Below, piece by piece: positions 52,121 to 63,900 of a stretch of 64,000 bases of DNA. Positions within the stretch are counted from its first letter, which is position 1. Every line of letters begins with the position of its first letter. The DNA comes from Gadus chalcogrammus (lineage: Eukaryota > Chordata > Actinopteri > Gadiformes > Gadidae): the NCBI RefSeq assembly GCF_026213295.1, contig NC_079420.1:11800151-11864150 (forward strand), in the 5' to 3' direction. The translations under genes and the position numbers were made by a program. Below the pieces are notes generated by a model. It was not told the DNA's origin. It ran no database searches and saw nothing but the letters and a program-made list of their open reading frames with translations.

Positions 52121-52640
52121 CAGGGTTTCCCCCAGCACTATCTTGTTAAGGCGGCCGCCTTAACAAGACTAGGGCCCCGCCTTGACTACCAATGTATTGA
52201 AGAAAAAAAAAAAAAAAAAAATTTGAAAAAAAAAAATTTGAAAAAAAAAAAAAAAAGTTCAATTACAGCAGGGCGCTGGAACTGTTCTTTGCACAGCCAC
52301 GCAGAATTGCATGCACTGATGCCTCTTGCCAGCTGTGCCGCAAATAAGATCCAAAAAAGGAACTGTAAATAGTTGAATTTGCATACAAAAGTTAAGTGTA
52401 TTGTCCATTATTTGTATTTAATTTGCACTTTTCTTTAATTTTATTTTGTAGTGTCTGCATGTTTGCACAACATTTGTACCTACTGTTGTTTATTTATATG
52501 GAAATAAACAGTCGTTTATTTCATTCATGCGCACTGGCATCTTTGAGCAAAATACCCCCAAATTTTTTCGGCGAATTTTTTCGGCGACTGCCAGCGACTG
52601 CTTACCACCTTAACTGAGACATTTACTGGGGGAAACACTG
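52121..52640. mobile_element. Short hAT-like element
   Basis: The left end cagggtttcccccagca and right end tgggggaaacactg are inverse complements. Related words cctaagcc (52113-52120) and ctaagccc (52641-52648) flank it as an approximate 8-bp duplication. The interior has poly-A runs near 52204-52255 and no transposase. Confidence 0.82.
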
Positions 52641-52649
52641 CTAAGCCCT

Positions 52650-54840
52650 ATAGCCCAGCAGTAAGAGCCAGCAGTCCACTGAGTCTAACTGCTTTGTCCC
52701 TTTAATTAGCATATGAAATAAACATTTAGTGACACTCAGTCGCTTCCACTGTCGTAGAAATGGGATCAATAATGTGCACAATAATTCAGATATAGAAGCA
52801 ATACTTTGACCTACTTTTGGTTACCTGGCTCCTGCCAGCACATCTCAATCCTAACAGCAAGGGGCGACACTCATCTGTAAACACTGCTCAATAGGTAGAC
52901 AGGTCAACAGGTAGAAGGGTTGGTACAGGTAGACAGGTAGACAGGTAGAAAGGCAGGTACAGGGAGACAGGTGGATACAGGTAGGTAAAGGTACACAGGT
53001 AGATAGGTGGATAAAGGTAGACATGTAGACAAGTGGATAATACCAAGGTTGACTGCATGCGTTGACAGGAACACATGAACAGAAACCGGGAGACACAATA
53101 GAAACAACCTCCTCAGCCAGGGAACACAAACAGGAAACGACAGTCAGAGACCACAGAACACAGACCAACGGCCAAGAGACGGAGCGGACTGCCCTACCCG
53201 AGTGCAGCGCATTGTGAGCACAAGGGTCTGAGCAGCTCCTCCTGGTCTCCTCCTGGTCTCCTCCAGGTTCTCTTCCAGGTCTCCTCCTGGTGTCCTCCTG
53301 GTGTCCTCCTGGTGTCCTCCTGGTCTCCTCCTGGTGTCCTCCTGGTCTCCTCCTGGTGTCCTCCTGGCCGGGGAGCAGGTGAACACAGCCCCTCTGTGGC
53401 GGCTGAAACAGAATAACAGGACGGCCCCGCCTCAGGAACCCTCCGGCCCCGGGTCAGAGGAGTCCCGCTGGGCCTGGGGGAGTCATCCTGCTCCTCTGGT
53501 TCCTCATAGGTTTGAAAATCCTTATGCTCTGGCTCATATTTGGTCTTCTCATCAATCGGATTTAAGATTAAAATCACAGACTTCTGGATCTGAGATGAGT
53601 TAATGATTGATTAAATTTGCCTGATGGGGAATGTGAGGTTGCGTCACGCTGTGCAGCCTCTTGTGAATCAAAACATCAGTCATCATAGTCGCGTTGACTG
53701 CCTGGTTTGTATGAAGCTGAATCCACAGGGTACTTTTCTGACGAGGGCGCGAAGCAAGTCGAGTCGATGCTGCAGACCTTTGATCTGATAAACGTTGAAT
53801 TCTCGTAAAAGGCCTCTAAGGACGGATTGTCCTTCATGCTGAGGATAGCCTCTTGCCTTTGGATCCAATGTCAGGCCGTGGTTCCTCCTGCACCAGACCC
53901 CTAACTCAACCCTTCATGCCCACCCAGCCACGCCTCCCTCGGGAGAGCAAGACCCTAGCCAATCTTATAGTAGGATATACAGTTTTTGGGTTTTTTAGGC
54001 GTTTAAGAGTTGTTAAACTAAAATAGTAAAGGCAATCACCAGTTAGTAAAAAAAAAAAGGGTTGACTTTAATTTGCAATCTTTTATCATCTTTTACAAGA
54101 TGTGGCGCACATTGTGGCTACGTTAATAAATAACCCGTAGTGAACATTTGGTGAAGAGATGGATGGATCGAAGGTTCCGGACCAATAACGCAGTGGCAAG
54201 GTGTACTCCTTTGTGCGCCTGCACAACACACCCACTTGTCTTTACAACCGTTGAACACTAGAGGGGGGTGACACCCCCCCCTCCCCATCAATAGCCACCC
54301 CTACACGTGTAAAGTAATGAAACTACATTTCAAATGTAGAGCAACGACAAGATTTCAATGTTGATGAGAATCAAAGCGAAGCTGTCAGTTGTCCTGATTA
54401 TCTAGTTTGATTGAGGTGAACCCTGCAGACCCGCTGGTCTGAAGAATACGGAACACTCAACATCTCCATTTACTGTAGATCTTTTAATCCAGAACCCAAC
54501 ATAAGGCAGACGTCAGCGACTCCATTGATGCTAACAGAAGATATTGGCACTTTTCAACATTACCTTCGCAGGGGGCGGGCCTTACGTCAGGACGTCACGA
54601 CAAACCCGGCTTTAATTGGTCCGTCAGGATGCTCCTCATCAGGGGGACCAGTGTTCATACGATACGTGTACAAAGTCACATGGGTAGATAATAAACATAT
54701 ATATATATATATATATATCAAAAACTAACGTCAGCGAGCATGCCGAAGCTCCGCCCACAGTTCAGAGGTCAGACGGCCGTTTGCCCAACAGACGCCACGC
54801 CCAGGAGAAGCTCTGCCCAGGAGAAGTTCAAAGATCAAAG
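52650..54840. other. Intergenic DNA, no recognised gene
   Basis: Holds a gtagacaggtagataggt-type repeat (52900-53040), a ctcctcctggtgtcctcctg array (53225-53365) and an at-microsatellite near 54697-54720. Open frames on the minus strand at 53390-53580 (IDEKTKYEPEHKDFQTYEEP) and 53683-53868 have no recognised homology or clear splice sites. Confidence 0.5.
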
Positions 54841-54849
54841 TTTAAAAGC

Positions 54850-54855
54850 TTTATT
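54850..54855 (-). promoter_or_regulatory. Candidate polyadenylation signal of the Myb/SANT gene
   Basis: AATAAA on the minus strand, ~950 bp downstream of the stop codon at 55809. It may instead belong to a repeat. Confidence 0.35.
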
Positions 54856-55339
54856 TGTCCCACAGGTTGCCATATTAGAAAATTGTCTTTGAATGAAGGC
54901 AGTCTGTTCTCAAAATGTGTGTATGTGGTGCTTGTGTAAGTATGTGGTGTGTGTGTATTGCCTTGGGTATGAAGGATTATGTAGAGATTTTTTGGCTAGA
55001 GGCACTCTGTATCTTCTGCCCAATAAGCTCCGCCAAGGAGGAGGAGCTCCGCCATGGAGGAGGAAGCTCCACCCAGGAGGAGAAGCTATGCCCATGAGGA
55101 GAAGCTCCACCAAGGAGGAGGAGGCTCCGCCCACAGCCCTTCCTGTTGGTCCTTGAGCTCCGTTGCCACGACGGAAGGCCGTGGTACTGCGCCACTGGTG
55201 TCCACGGTAACGCTGGTTGCCGTGGTTACGGACGAAACAGAGGAATGTTGATCTTATTGCGTTCATAAAGTTTACAGATTTCTTCTTTTTACAATCGTCC
55301 TCCAACATATAAAAGTGGATTCTCCTGTCCCCAGGGTCA

Positions 55340-55800
55340 TGACCCCTGGGGTCAGATAGTCTACCTGCTCGGGGTCAGATAGTCTACCTGCTCAGGGTTA
55401 GATAATCTCAACCTCCAGGGTTAGATACTCTAAACGCCCAGGGTTAGATAGTCTACACGCCCAGGTTTAGACAGTCTACACGCCCAGGGTTAGACAGTCT
55501 ACACGCCCAGGTTTAGACAGTCTACACGCCCAGAGTTAGACAGTCTACACGCCCAGAGTTAGACAGTCTACACGCCCAGGTTTAGACAGTCTACACGCCC
55601 AGAGTTAGACAGTCTACACGCCCAGGTTTAGACAGTCTACACGCCCAGGGTTAGACAGTCTCCACCTCCAGGGTTAGATAGTCTACACGCCCAGGGATAG
55701 ACAGTCTCCACGCCCAGGGTTAGACAGTCTCCACCTCCAGGGTTAGATAGTCTGCACCTCTAGGGTTCGACAGTCTACACGCCCAGGGTCAGACAGTCCC
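55340..55800. repeat. Minisatellite, 23-bp unit
   Basis: About 19 copies of gtctacacgcccagggttag lie directly downstream of the Myb/SANT gene stop codon, within its presumed 3' UTR. Confidence 0.93.
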
Positions 55801-55808
55801 AAGGGCCG

Positions 55809-56982
55809 CTACATGCCCAGGGGGTTGAGGTGTCCCGAGTGGCCCACTGAGCTGAGGATCAGGGCCCTCTGGTTGTCCAGCAGCTCTCTCTCCCGGTCCA
55901 GGGCCGCCCTCTCCTGCTCCATCAGGGCCCTCTCCCGCTCCAGCCACTGCCTGTCCGCCTGGACCGCGGCCCGGTCCCTCTCCACCACCCCCCGGTCCTG
56001 CTCCAGCCCCGCCCGGTCTCTCTCTAGCCCCGCCCGCTCCGTCTCCACCGCCAGCCTCTCCCGCTCCACCATCTCCCACTCCCTCTCCAGCCCCCCCAGC
56101 CGCTCCGCCAGGGCGCGCTCGCAGCCGTCGCCCCCCGGCCCCTCGGGGTACGGGTCGTAGTCGGGGGGGAGGGGCTGGTGGGCGGGCCGCGCCCTGGGGG
56201 CGGGGTCGGGGGGCTGGTCGTCATGGGTGATGGGGGTGAGGAGGGGGGCGCTGTCCCCCAGACGGCCCTCCATGGCGTCGTTCATCAGGTGGAACCAGGG
56301 CCAGGACGCCGCGCCGTCCGCCGCCGTCTCCATGCCGACGGGGGGGTACTTCAGGTCCTGCAGCAAAAAGCCTGTTAACCCTGACTAGAGAACTAACTAA
56401 CCAGCTAGCTGGCTACCAGCCTAAAGGTGTGAAGCTACCTAGCTACCAGCCTCAAGGTGTGAAGCTAACTGGCTTACCAGCCTAAAGTGATGATGATATG
56501 AGGAGGTGGAAATGATGTCATGATGATTTCATGATGATCTCATGATGATATGAGCGGTTGGTCATGATGTCATGATGATATGAGGTGGTGGTGATGATGT
56601 CATGATGATATGAGGTGGTGGTGATGATGTCATGATGATTTGAGGTGGTGGTGTCATGATGATATGAGGTGGTGATGATGTCATGATGAGGATGTTATGA
56701 TTCTGCTACCTTGTATCTCCTCTTCAGGTTGTCCCATTTCTTGGACATCTGATAGGTGGAGACCTTCCCCAGCAGGCCCAGCTCCTTCAGGATGGCCCTG
56801 CACAAGAACCCAACATGAGACAAATCATCTAACCCCACGAGGGCTTTTATTGTGAAGGCTGCAGTCGAGGGGGTCTTACTTCCAGGCGGCCTTGGCTGCA
56901 TTCCTCTTCCCCGTGAAGAGAACCTCGTTAGCGGCTCTCAGCTTAATGAGCCTCCTGGTGTCCTGTTCAGACACTAAAAACC

Positions 56983-57027
<45 letters not shown>

Positions 57028-57658
57028 AATATTATTAATATTATACTAGTTGTTGTCTCCACGAGTTGAGATTTTAGTTGAGGTTCTCTAGTAGTTCAGG
57101 TTCTCAACTAGTTAATGTTCTCCACTAGTTAAGGTTCTCCACTAGTTAAGGTTCGCCACTAGTACAGGTTCTCGTTGAGGTTCTCCGCTAGTTGAGGTTC
57201 TAGTTGAGGTTCTCCACTAGTTTAGGTTCTAGTTGTGCTTGTAGTTAAAGGTTCTCAACTAGTTGAGCTTCTCCTCCAACGGGTTCCTCACTCTTGTAGG
57301 AGAAGTCACTGGGCGTGGAACACTCCTCCCCGCTGGCGTCGATGTACGTGATGCTGCCGTCCGCCTCGGCCGCCGCTTCCATGGCGACCGCGTTGTCCAT
57401 GGCGACGGCTGCGTCCATGGCGACGGGGTCCATGGCAACGGGGTCCATGGCGTCGGGCCCCTCGTCCAGCTCCGACATGCTGGTGCGGTCCTGGGCGGGA
57501 GACGCCCCGAACACGTCCTCGTCGATGGCCCAGAGCGGCGCCACACGGGGGGCGTGGCCTAGCAGCCGGCCCTCCAGGGCCTCGCTCATCATCTGGTACC
57601 AAGGCCAGGAGGAGGGGCTTAGCTGGCCCTCAGCCCCCCGCGGGGGGAACTTCAGGTC

Positions 57659-57724
<66 letters not shown>

Positions 57725-60700
57725 ACAGACACACAGACAGACAGACAGACAGACAGACAAGAAGGAAGGCTTGTGGTTATGGGCGGACAGGAAGTAGGAG
57801 GCGCTGGAGAAGCAGGGGGAGGAGCTCACCTTGAACTTGGTCTTCAGGTTGTCCCACTTCTTGGCCACCTGGTCGGGGGTGATCTTCCCTGTGAGCCCCA
57901 TCTCCTTCACGATGCCCCTGGACACAGACAGGCTGCTGAGGCTAAACCGCTAACACTAACCTACTTTAGCTCCCGGCTAGTGCAGTGGCTAACTCGGATG
58001 CTAACCCAGTCCCTTAAACCCAGGCTGGCGGCTAACTCTAAGCTAATGGTGTGTTCCAGATGCCGCGCACACCACCTGCACGAGTTGCAAGTGGGGAAAT
58101 CTCCCAGATTTCTTGCGGGCTTTCATGGAGTAGCACCCCCTTATGGTCGGTCCCACTCGGGATTCTGAGAGTCCACAGAGTTCAGTAAGGCTGGCCATAT
58201 GACTCGACCCTCAAAAATGGCTGCGCCCGTAAAGAGATGCATTTTCTTTGTATTTGTACCACGTTGGTTATTTTAATGTCAATTTCAAATGCTCTTACAC
58301 ACTTGGTTACATTGCTACTTTAATTCAGTCACCAATTTATGCATTGCAATTTATGCATAGCACGTTGTCTTGCTGTGCGTACAATCCAATGTAAAGTTGT
58401 TGTTTGTTTTCGAGCTGGTTTGCTGAAGAGGCTAATGTAGCTAACAATAACAATGACTAGCCAATGACAAAGAAAAACGGAAACGCTATAAGTGCTACAA
58501 GCCAGGACATTACGTCACAAGAACAACTCGTGCGGGTGGTGTACGTTGCATCTGGAACACACCCTAACCCAGTCCTTTACCTCCAGGCTAGCGTAGCGGC
58601 TAACCCTGATGCTAACCCAGTCCCTTAACTCCAGGCTAGCGTAGCGGCTAACTGATGCTAACCCTTACCTCCAGGCTGGCTTGGCTGTGTTCCGTCGGCC
58701 GGTGAAGAGCGACTCGTTGGCGGCTCGCAGCTCTATCAGCCTCCTGGTGTCCTCTTCTGTTACTGCAGACACCAGGAAACAGAGCCACATGACTGTCACC
58801 TCCTCATCCTGTCTGTCGACCCTCCGTAGTCCACCACACAGCAGGGCCCCGCCCTGGGGCTCTGGCCCAGTGGATCACAGGGAACCAACCACTCTCTATT
58901 CATGTTGAGGCTGCCTATAGCATACAGAGTCAGACGGAGTTGATACACAGCAGACGTTCTAAACTCAGCCAGACCTCCAGCTAGCTCCAGGCCGAGCCTC
59001 CAGCTAGTTCCAGGGCCTAGCCTCCAGCTAGTTCCAGGGCCTAGCCTCCAGCTAGTTCCAGGCCTAGCCTCCAGCTAGTTCCAGGGCCTAGCCTCCAGCT
59101 AGTTCCAGGGCCTAGCCTCCAGCTAGCTCCAGGCCTAGCCTCCAGCTATTTCCAGGCCTAGCCTCCAGCTAGTTCCAGGCCTAGCCTCCAGCTAGCTCCA
59201 GGGCCTAGCCTCCAGCTAGCTGCAGTGTGCCGACATTTGTAGGTGAGCTCCATCAGGCGCTCACCTACAAACTAGCTCCAGGCCTCCAGCAAGCTCCAGG
59301 CCTAGCCAGTGCCCTGCGCGGCGGCGGCGGCGTACGTTTGTAGGTGAGCTCCGTCAGGCGCTGCAGCTCCCCCAGCGCCGCCGCTCCGCCCTTGTCCTCC
59401 GTCTCCACCAGCAGGTCCATCTCCGACTCCGTCAGGAACTCCGACATGCTGCTGCGCCCGGCGCCGCGCCGCGCCCGCTTCCGTGGCAGCGGCGGAGGGG
59501 AGGCGGGCTCGCAGTCCTCATCTCCCTCCTCCACCAGCGGCGTGAGCACGGGCGCCGCCGCCGCAAACCGCCCCTCCATGGCGTCGCTCATGCGGTAAAA
59601 CCAGGGCCAGGAGCCGGGGCTGCTCTCCACGCCACGCGCCGGGAACTTCAGCTCCTGGGGGGGAACAGAGGGTGGAGTCAGGAGGGCTGGCCACGCCCCT
59701 GGAGCTCAGCAGGGCCTCACCCTGTAGTCTAAGTGGGCGTCGCCCTGTAGTCTAAGTGGGCGTCGCCCTGTAGTCTAAGTGGGCGTCGCCCTGTAGTCTA
59801 AGTGGGCGTCGCCCTGTAGTCTAAGTGGGCGTCGCCCTGTAGTCTAAGTGGGCGTCACCCTGTAGTCTAAGAGGGCGTTACCCTGTAGTCTAAGAGGGTG
59901 TCACCCTGTAGTCTAAGAGGGCGTCACCCTGTGGTCTAAGAGGGCGTCGCCCTGTAGTTCAGTCCCTGTATTCAGTTTTCCCCCTAAAGGCTAGATTCCA
60001 CCGGAGGCGTACGCGCCGCGGGACGGCTGCGCCGCGGTCACGCTGCTGATCGCTTCGACTATAATCAATGAGACCATTTCCACCGGGCGCGCCGCGGAAC
60101 GTTTCAGCAGCGTCCCAGGAGCGGCGTGCCGCGCCGCGGCGCTATCTTTCCGTCCAATTCTATTTTTGCCGCGAGCCGCTGCTAAACCGCGTCAATTTCG
60201 ACAGAGCAGGTCGAGCCGGGCAGGAAGTGAAAAGTAAAAGCCATAGAGCATCCGGTAAATTTTCAAAATAAAACACAATACTCAGCTCATGTAACTTCAC
60301 ATCAACATTATTACGTCATGACCGGTGGGTCTGCTCAGAGGGTCGGCAACATTGACGACGAGAGACTCATTGTCGAAGTTCAGCAACATGAAGTCATTTA
60401 TGTACCAAATCATCCTTTTTATAAGGAAAATGTCAGAAAGGACAAAGCGTGGCATTTAATTGCAATCGTTTTGGGAGTGGAAGGTGAGTACATTAGGTTT
60501 AGGATTATCGCGTGATCTCGTGATCTCGCGTGAATACGGCTGGCTCGCAAGGCAGCGCTACGCTGCCGTTACTCGCCCGGTAGGAATGGACGCAGGGCAG
60601 AGGACGCAGCCGTTCCGCGGCGCAGCCGTTCTGCGGCGCGTACGCGTCCGGTGGGATCCCGGTGTAAGATTGCGTTTAGAACCAATATGGCAGCTGGGCG

Positions 60701-63332
60701 AATCGGGCCGAGAAGTTAAAGGTCCCATGACATGCTATTTTATGTATTCTTTAATATAGGTATTAGTGGGCAACTAACACAGTATTCAAAGACGTTCCCT
60801 AAATTCAGCCGTGGTGCAGAGTTACAGCCACTCCGAGCCAGTCGCACATTGAGCTTCCCCCAAATGCGCTGTTTCGGTGGGCGTGTCAAGGAGGAGGGTG
60901 GGGGTGTGGCCCTGAGCAGCTTGCAGCCACCATGCGCTCTGTTTACAGTGGATGTATCGCAATGGCGAGGCGCACACCCTTTAGCCGTGTTCTGTAAATA
61001 TTCTAGAACACACGGGAGTCCTGGAGCTCTATATCTAAATATTATCATATAGCCTACACAGATATCTATATCATATAATATATATTATCACGGCCAAAAG
61101 CTGTGTGAGCCGATATTATGAATCTCAAACGACCGCGTTGGGTTCTCCGACGTTCCTGGTTCTTCAACGTCCACATCAATGTGAATACACACTGTAACGC
61201 AAGTGTTTCTTGTTGGTTCTTTGACTTGTCTTGTATTTCCACAACGAGACTGTCGGGGGGGTTATCTGAGCCATGGTTGAGAAGGAATTGGGGGAAAGGA
61301 ACTTTGGTTTGACTCGCTGAAGTACATGAACTGCGACATGCCGCCGGTTGCCGCGAGGCACCATCGCCCGGCAGCGGGCAGCCGGCAGAGCGCGGTTCAG
61401 TCGACTTCAGGTTGATGTGAAAGTGGAAGAACCAGAGACGTCGCAGAACCCGACAAAGTCGTTTGTGATTCATAATATCGTCTGGAGGCGCACACAATAT
61501 GTTATATGATATAGATATCTATGTATTATATGATATTATTTAGATATAGAGCTCCAGGACTGTAACGCAAGTGTTGTACACTTCCTTGTTATTTGGATAA
61601 CCGTTCTGCTGTTGGTGTGATGGCGCATAACACGAATGAATGAATTGGGGGGAAGGAACTTTGGCTTTGACTCCCTCAAGAACATGAACCACGACATGGA
61701 GGAGAAAGGGATTGTTGGCGGCGAATGTCTCCCGCTTGAGCCCCGCTGAGGGACCACCGCCGGAGGCGGAGGTGCATAAGCGCTGCCCGGCAAAGATCCC
61801 TTTCTCCTCCTTGTCGTGGTTCATGGTCTTGAGGGAGTCAAAGCCAAAGTTCCTTCCCCCCAATTCATTCTCAACCTTGGCTGAGATAACCCCCAATACG
61901 AGTCTCGTTGTAGAAATACCAGAGACGAGAGTCCGACGTGATGCGCCATCACACCAACAGCAGAACGGTTATCCAAATAACAAGGAAGTGTACAACACTT
62001 GCGTTACAGTCCTGGAGCTCTATATCTAAATAATATCATATAATACATAGATATCTATATCATATAACATATTGTGTGCGCCTCCAGACGATATTATGAA
62101 TCACAAACGACTTTGTCGGGTTCTGCGACGTCTCTGGTTCTTCCACTTTCACATCAACCTGAAGTCGACTGAACCGCGCGCTGCCTGCTGCCGGCTGCCC
62201 GCTGCCGGGCGATGGTGCCTCGCGGCAACCGGCGGCATGTCGCAGTTCATGTACTTCAGCGAGTCAAACCAAAGTTCCTTTCCCCCAATTCCTTCTCAAC
62301 CCTGGCTCAGATAACCCCCACGACAGTCTCGTTGTGGAAATACAAGACACGTCAAAGAACCGACAAGAAACACTTGCGTTACAGTGTGTGTATTCACACA
62401 CACACATGTGGCGCTCGCACGGTCGAGTCTCATTGGCGGGCCAACGTCTCTGGGCGGGCCAGGCAGAGTAAGGGGAGGAGCTGAGATTCCTCATGACGTC
62501 ATGAGCACAGATTTCCAAATCAGCGCGCTTGAGCCTCCGTTTTTTCAAAGGCGAGCAGAACAGCTAGTGCTCGTTTCACACCAAACGCAAGTTTTAGCCA
62601 CTGGGGGGCTAGGGGAACTCATATTTATGTTAGAAAACCTCATAAATTGAGATTTTCATGTCATGGGACCTTTAAAGTTTAATTAAGAGGTAACGACTTC
62701 GGCTAACTCCTGCAGCTACTGATACTCTCTCTCTCTCTCACCTTGTATCTCCTCAGGTAACTATGTCCTGTTCAACTGATCTCACCTTGTATCTCTTCTG
62801 GTAACATCTATCTACTGGTGTCACCTTATATCTCCTCTGGTAACATCTAGCTACTGGTCTCACCTTGTATCTCCTCTGGTAACATCTAGCTACTGGTCTC
62901 ACCTTGTATCTCATCTGGTAATATCTAACCACTGGTCTCAGCTTGTATCTCCTCTGGTAACCATACACTGGTCTCACCTTGTATCTCCTCTGGTAACATC
63001 TATCTACTGGTGTCACCTTATATCTCCTCTGGTAACATCTAGCTACTGGTCTCACCTTGTATCTCCTCTGGTAACATCTAGCTCCTGGTCTCACCTTGTA
63101 TCTCATCTGGTAACATCTAACCACTGGTCTCAGCTTGTATCTCCTCTGGTAACCATACACTGGTCTCACCTTGTATCTCCTCTGGTAACATCTAGCTACT
63201 GGTCTCAGCTTATATCTCCTCTGGTAACCATCTACTGGTCTCACCTTGTATCTCCTCTTCAGGTTGTCCCACTTCTTGGCCAGCTGGTCTGTGGTGACCT
63301 TCCCCTGTAGGCCCAGCTCAAACAGGATGGCC
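55809..63332 (-). CDS. Protein with at least three Myb/SANT-like modules and a C-terminal coiled coil
   Basis: Exons in transcript order: 63245-63332, 59336-59654, 58669-58762, 57830-57917, 57292-57658, 56880-56973, 56710-56797 and 55809-56357. The pattern is a repeated three-exon module. Exon 1 reads EQDTRRLIKLRAANEVLFTG and KRNAAKAAW. Exon 2 reads AILKELGLLGKVSTYQ and KKWDNLKRRYK. Exon 3 starts DLKYPPVG, then SWPWFHLMNDAMEGR and an acidic linker. Together exons 1 and 2 form a trihelix-like Myb/SANT DNA-binding fold. The last exon 3 continues as a long Glu/Arg heptad-rich coiled coil (for example LERDRAGLEQDRGVVERD), suggesting dimerisation, and ends in SGHLNPLGM. The exon 1 partner of 63245-63332 is not visible, so the gene probably starts beyond the right edge. 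Likely a nuclear DNA-binding protein. The specific orthologue was not identified. Confidence 0.85.
56480..56695. repeat. Minisatellite, tgatgatatgaggtggtggt type
   Basis: Copies of gatgatgtcatgatgatatg in the last intron of the Myb/SANT gene. Confidence 0.9.
56980..57022. repeat. (CA)n microsatellite
   Basis: About 20 ca units beside the acceptor of exon 56880-56973. Confidence 0.95.
57060..57270. repeat. Minisatellite, ggttctccactagttaa type
   Basis: About ten ~20-bp copies in a Myb/SANT gene intron, reaching nearly to the exon start at 57292. Confidence 0.85.
57660..57760. repeat. (CA)n and (CAGA)n microsatellite
   Basis: ca units at 57661-57719 pass into caga units up to ~57760, directly beside the acceptor of exon 57292-57658. 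Confidence 0.96.
58048..58563. mobile_element. MITE with ggtgtgttccagatgc termini
   Basis: ggtgtgttccagatgc at 58048 and gcatctggaacacacc ending at 58563 are perfect 16-bp TIRs. Subterminal caccacctgcacgagttg and caactcgtgcgggtggtg are also complementary. It lies in a Myb/SANT gene intron and has no coding sequence. Confidence 0.9.
58965..59225. repeat. Minisatellite, 23-bp unit
   Basis: About eleven copies of gcctccagctagttccaggc. At 59231-59266 a copy of the neighbouring exon end (tttgtaggtgagctcc) is followed by its own inverse complement, making a hairpin. Confidence 0.9.
59700..59960. repeat. Minisatellite, 23-bp unit
   Basis: About ten copies of ccctgtagtctaagtgggcg then tcg, close to the acceptor of exon 59336-59654. 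Confidence 0.93.
59995..60658. mobile_element. GC-rich TIR element carrying a MADF fragment
   Basis: The left end ccaccggaggcgtacgcgcc and right end ggcgcgtacgcgtccggtgg are near-perfect inverse complements. The element contains the MADF-like open frame at 60318-60515. It lies in a Myb/SANT gene intron. Confidence 0.85.
60318..60515 (+). pseudogene. MADF-domain fragment within a transposon
   Basis: DDERLIVEVQQHEVIYVPNH, then PFYKENVRKDKAWHLIAIVL, matches the N-terminal two-thirds of a MADF (Myb/SANT-like) domain. Such domains accompany Harbinger-type transposases. The frame stops before the third helix, so it is truncated or lacks a 3' exon. Confidence 0.75.
60720..62671. mobile_element. 1.95-kb TTAA-flanked foldback element
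   Basis: TTAA occurs at 60716-60719 and 62672-62675. The ends aggtcccatgacatg and catgtcatgggacct are inverse complements. It contains a central palindrome (61185-62396). piggyBac-type integration is inferred from the TTAA duplication, and no transposase is present. Confidence 0.92.
61185..62396. repeat. 1.2-kb palindrome inside the TTAA element
   Basis: acactgtaacgcaagtgttt at ~61189 is mirrored at ~62390. gttatccaaataacaagg-type words and the gctccaggactgtaacgcaa block are mirrored as well, with midpoint ~61787. Open frames on the two strands are mirror images and not genes. Confidence 0.9.
62740..63260. repeat. Minisatellite, 39-bp unit, amplified from an exon-intron boundary
   Basis: About 13 copies of ctggtctcaccttgtatctc then ctctggtaacatctagcta. 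The ctcaccttgtatctcctc part is identical to the 3' end and splice donor of exon 63245-63332 (minus strand: RRYK codons, then gtgag). Confidence 0.93.
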
Positions 63333-63700
63333 CTGGAGAACACAGCCAGTGTTTAACACATTGTACCATGCACTATGGTGCATGTTCAACACAATGCCCA
63401 CTATACAATCAGGACATGTTCAACACTGTATATATCACGTCTGCACTCAACCATAGGAACCACTGTATATCACGTCTTCATGGCATGCAGTACTGCAGGC
63501 TGTCAGGACCAATAGTCCCCTGGACCTCCCACCCCCTCACATCCTCCCCCCTCACATCCCCACTCTCCCTCCCTCCTACACCTCCTCTCTGCCTCAAGCC
63601 AACCGTACACCGCCGCCCACCCCTCCTGCCCTCCTCCACCCCCTCTGCTGCGATGGAGCTTGATTTCACTCTGAATCAGTTGGTTCCCTCCACCTACAGA
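63333..63700. other. Right-end intronic or upstream DNA, nothing recognised
   Basis: The upstream Myb/SANT exon 1 is not found here. A pyrimidine-rich stretch (cctcccaccccctcacatcc type) lies at 63520-63650. Confidence 0.4.
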
Positions 63701-63709
63701 ATGACCTTG

Positions 63710-63900
63710 GCCCCGACCCCTCTCGCTTTCATCCAGAGTGACTTCTCACATCAAGCGGCAGGTCATAAAGGAGCAGGTAGGGGTCAGAGGTCCCCGGCTC
63801 TAGGAGGCCTTCAGGTAGACTGAGGGCATGGGGGATTGAACCAAGAACCTTTCGGTTAGGGTCAAACACCTAACCACAGGAAGTCCCACATCCCCCTAAC
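63710..63900 (-). mobile_element. tRNA-derived fish SINE
   Basis: The minus strand reads gtggttaggtgtttgaccct, then aggttcttggttcaatcccc, a degenerate tRNA-like A/B-box head with B box ggttcaatcc. An internal cagtctacctgaaggcctcc follows, then the gtcactctggatgaaagc tail common in fish SINEs. Confidence 0.75.

Noticed and set aside
53390..53580. Possible coding exon (IDEKTKYEPEHKDFQTYEEP)
   Set aside because: No recognised family, no convincing splice sites and no neighbouring exon, so it was not called a gene.
55809..56360. Arg/Ala/Pro-rich frames opposite and beside the coiled coil
   Set aside because: Shadow frames of GC-rich coding sequence. The Myb/SANT exon frame is supported by splice phase and module homology.
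61066..62314. Mirror-image open frames of 80-143 residues on both strands
   Set aside because: They lie on the two arms of the foldback element and are the same sequence read twice. No protein family fits.
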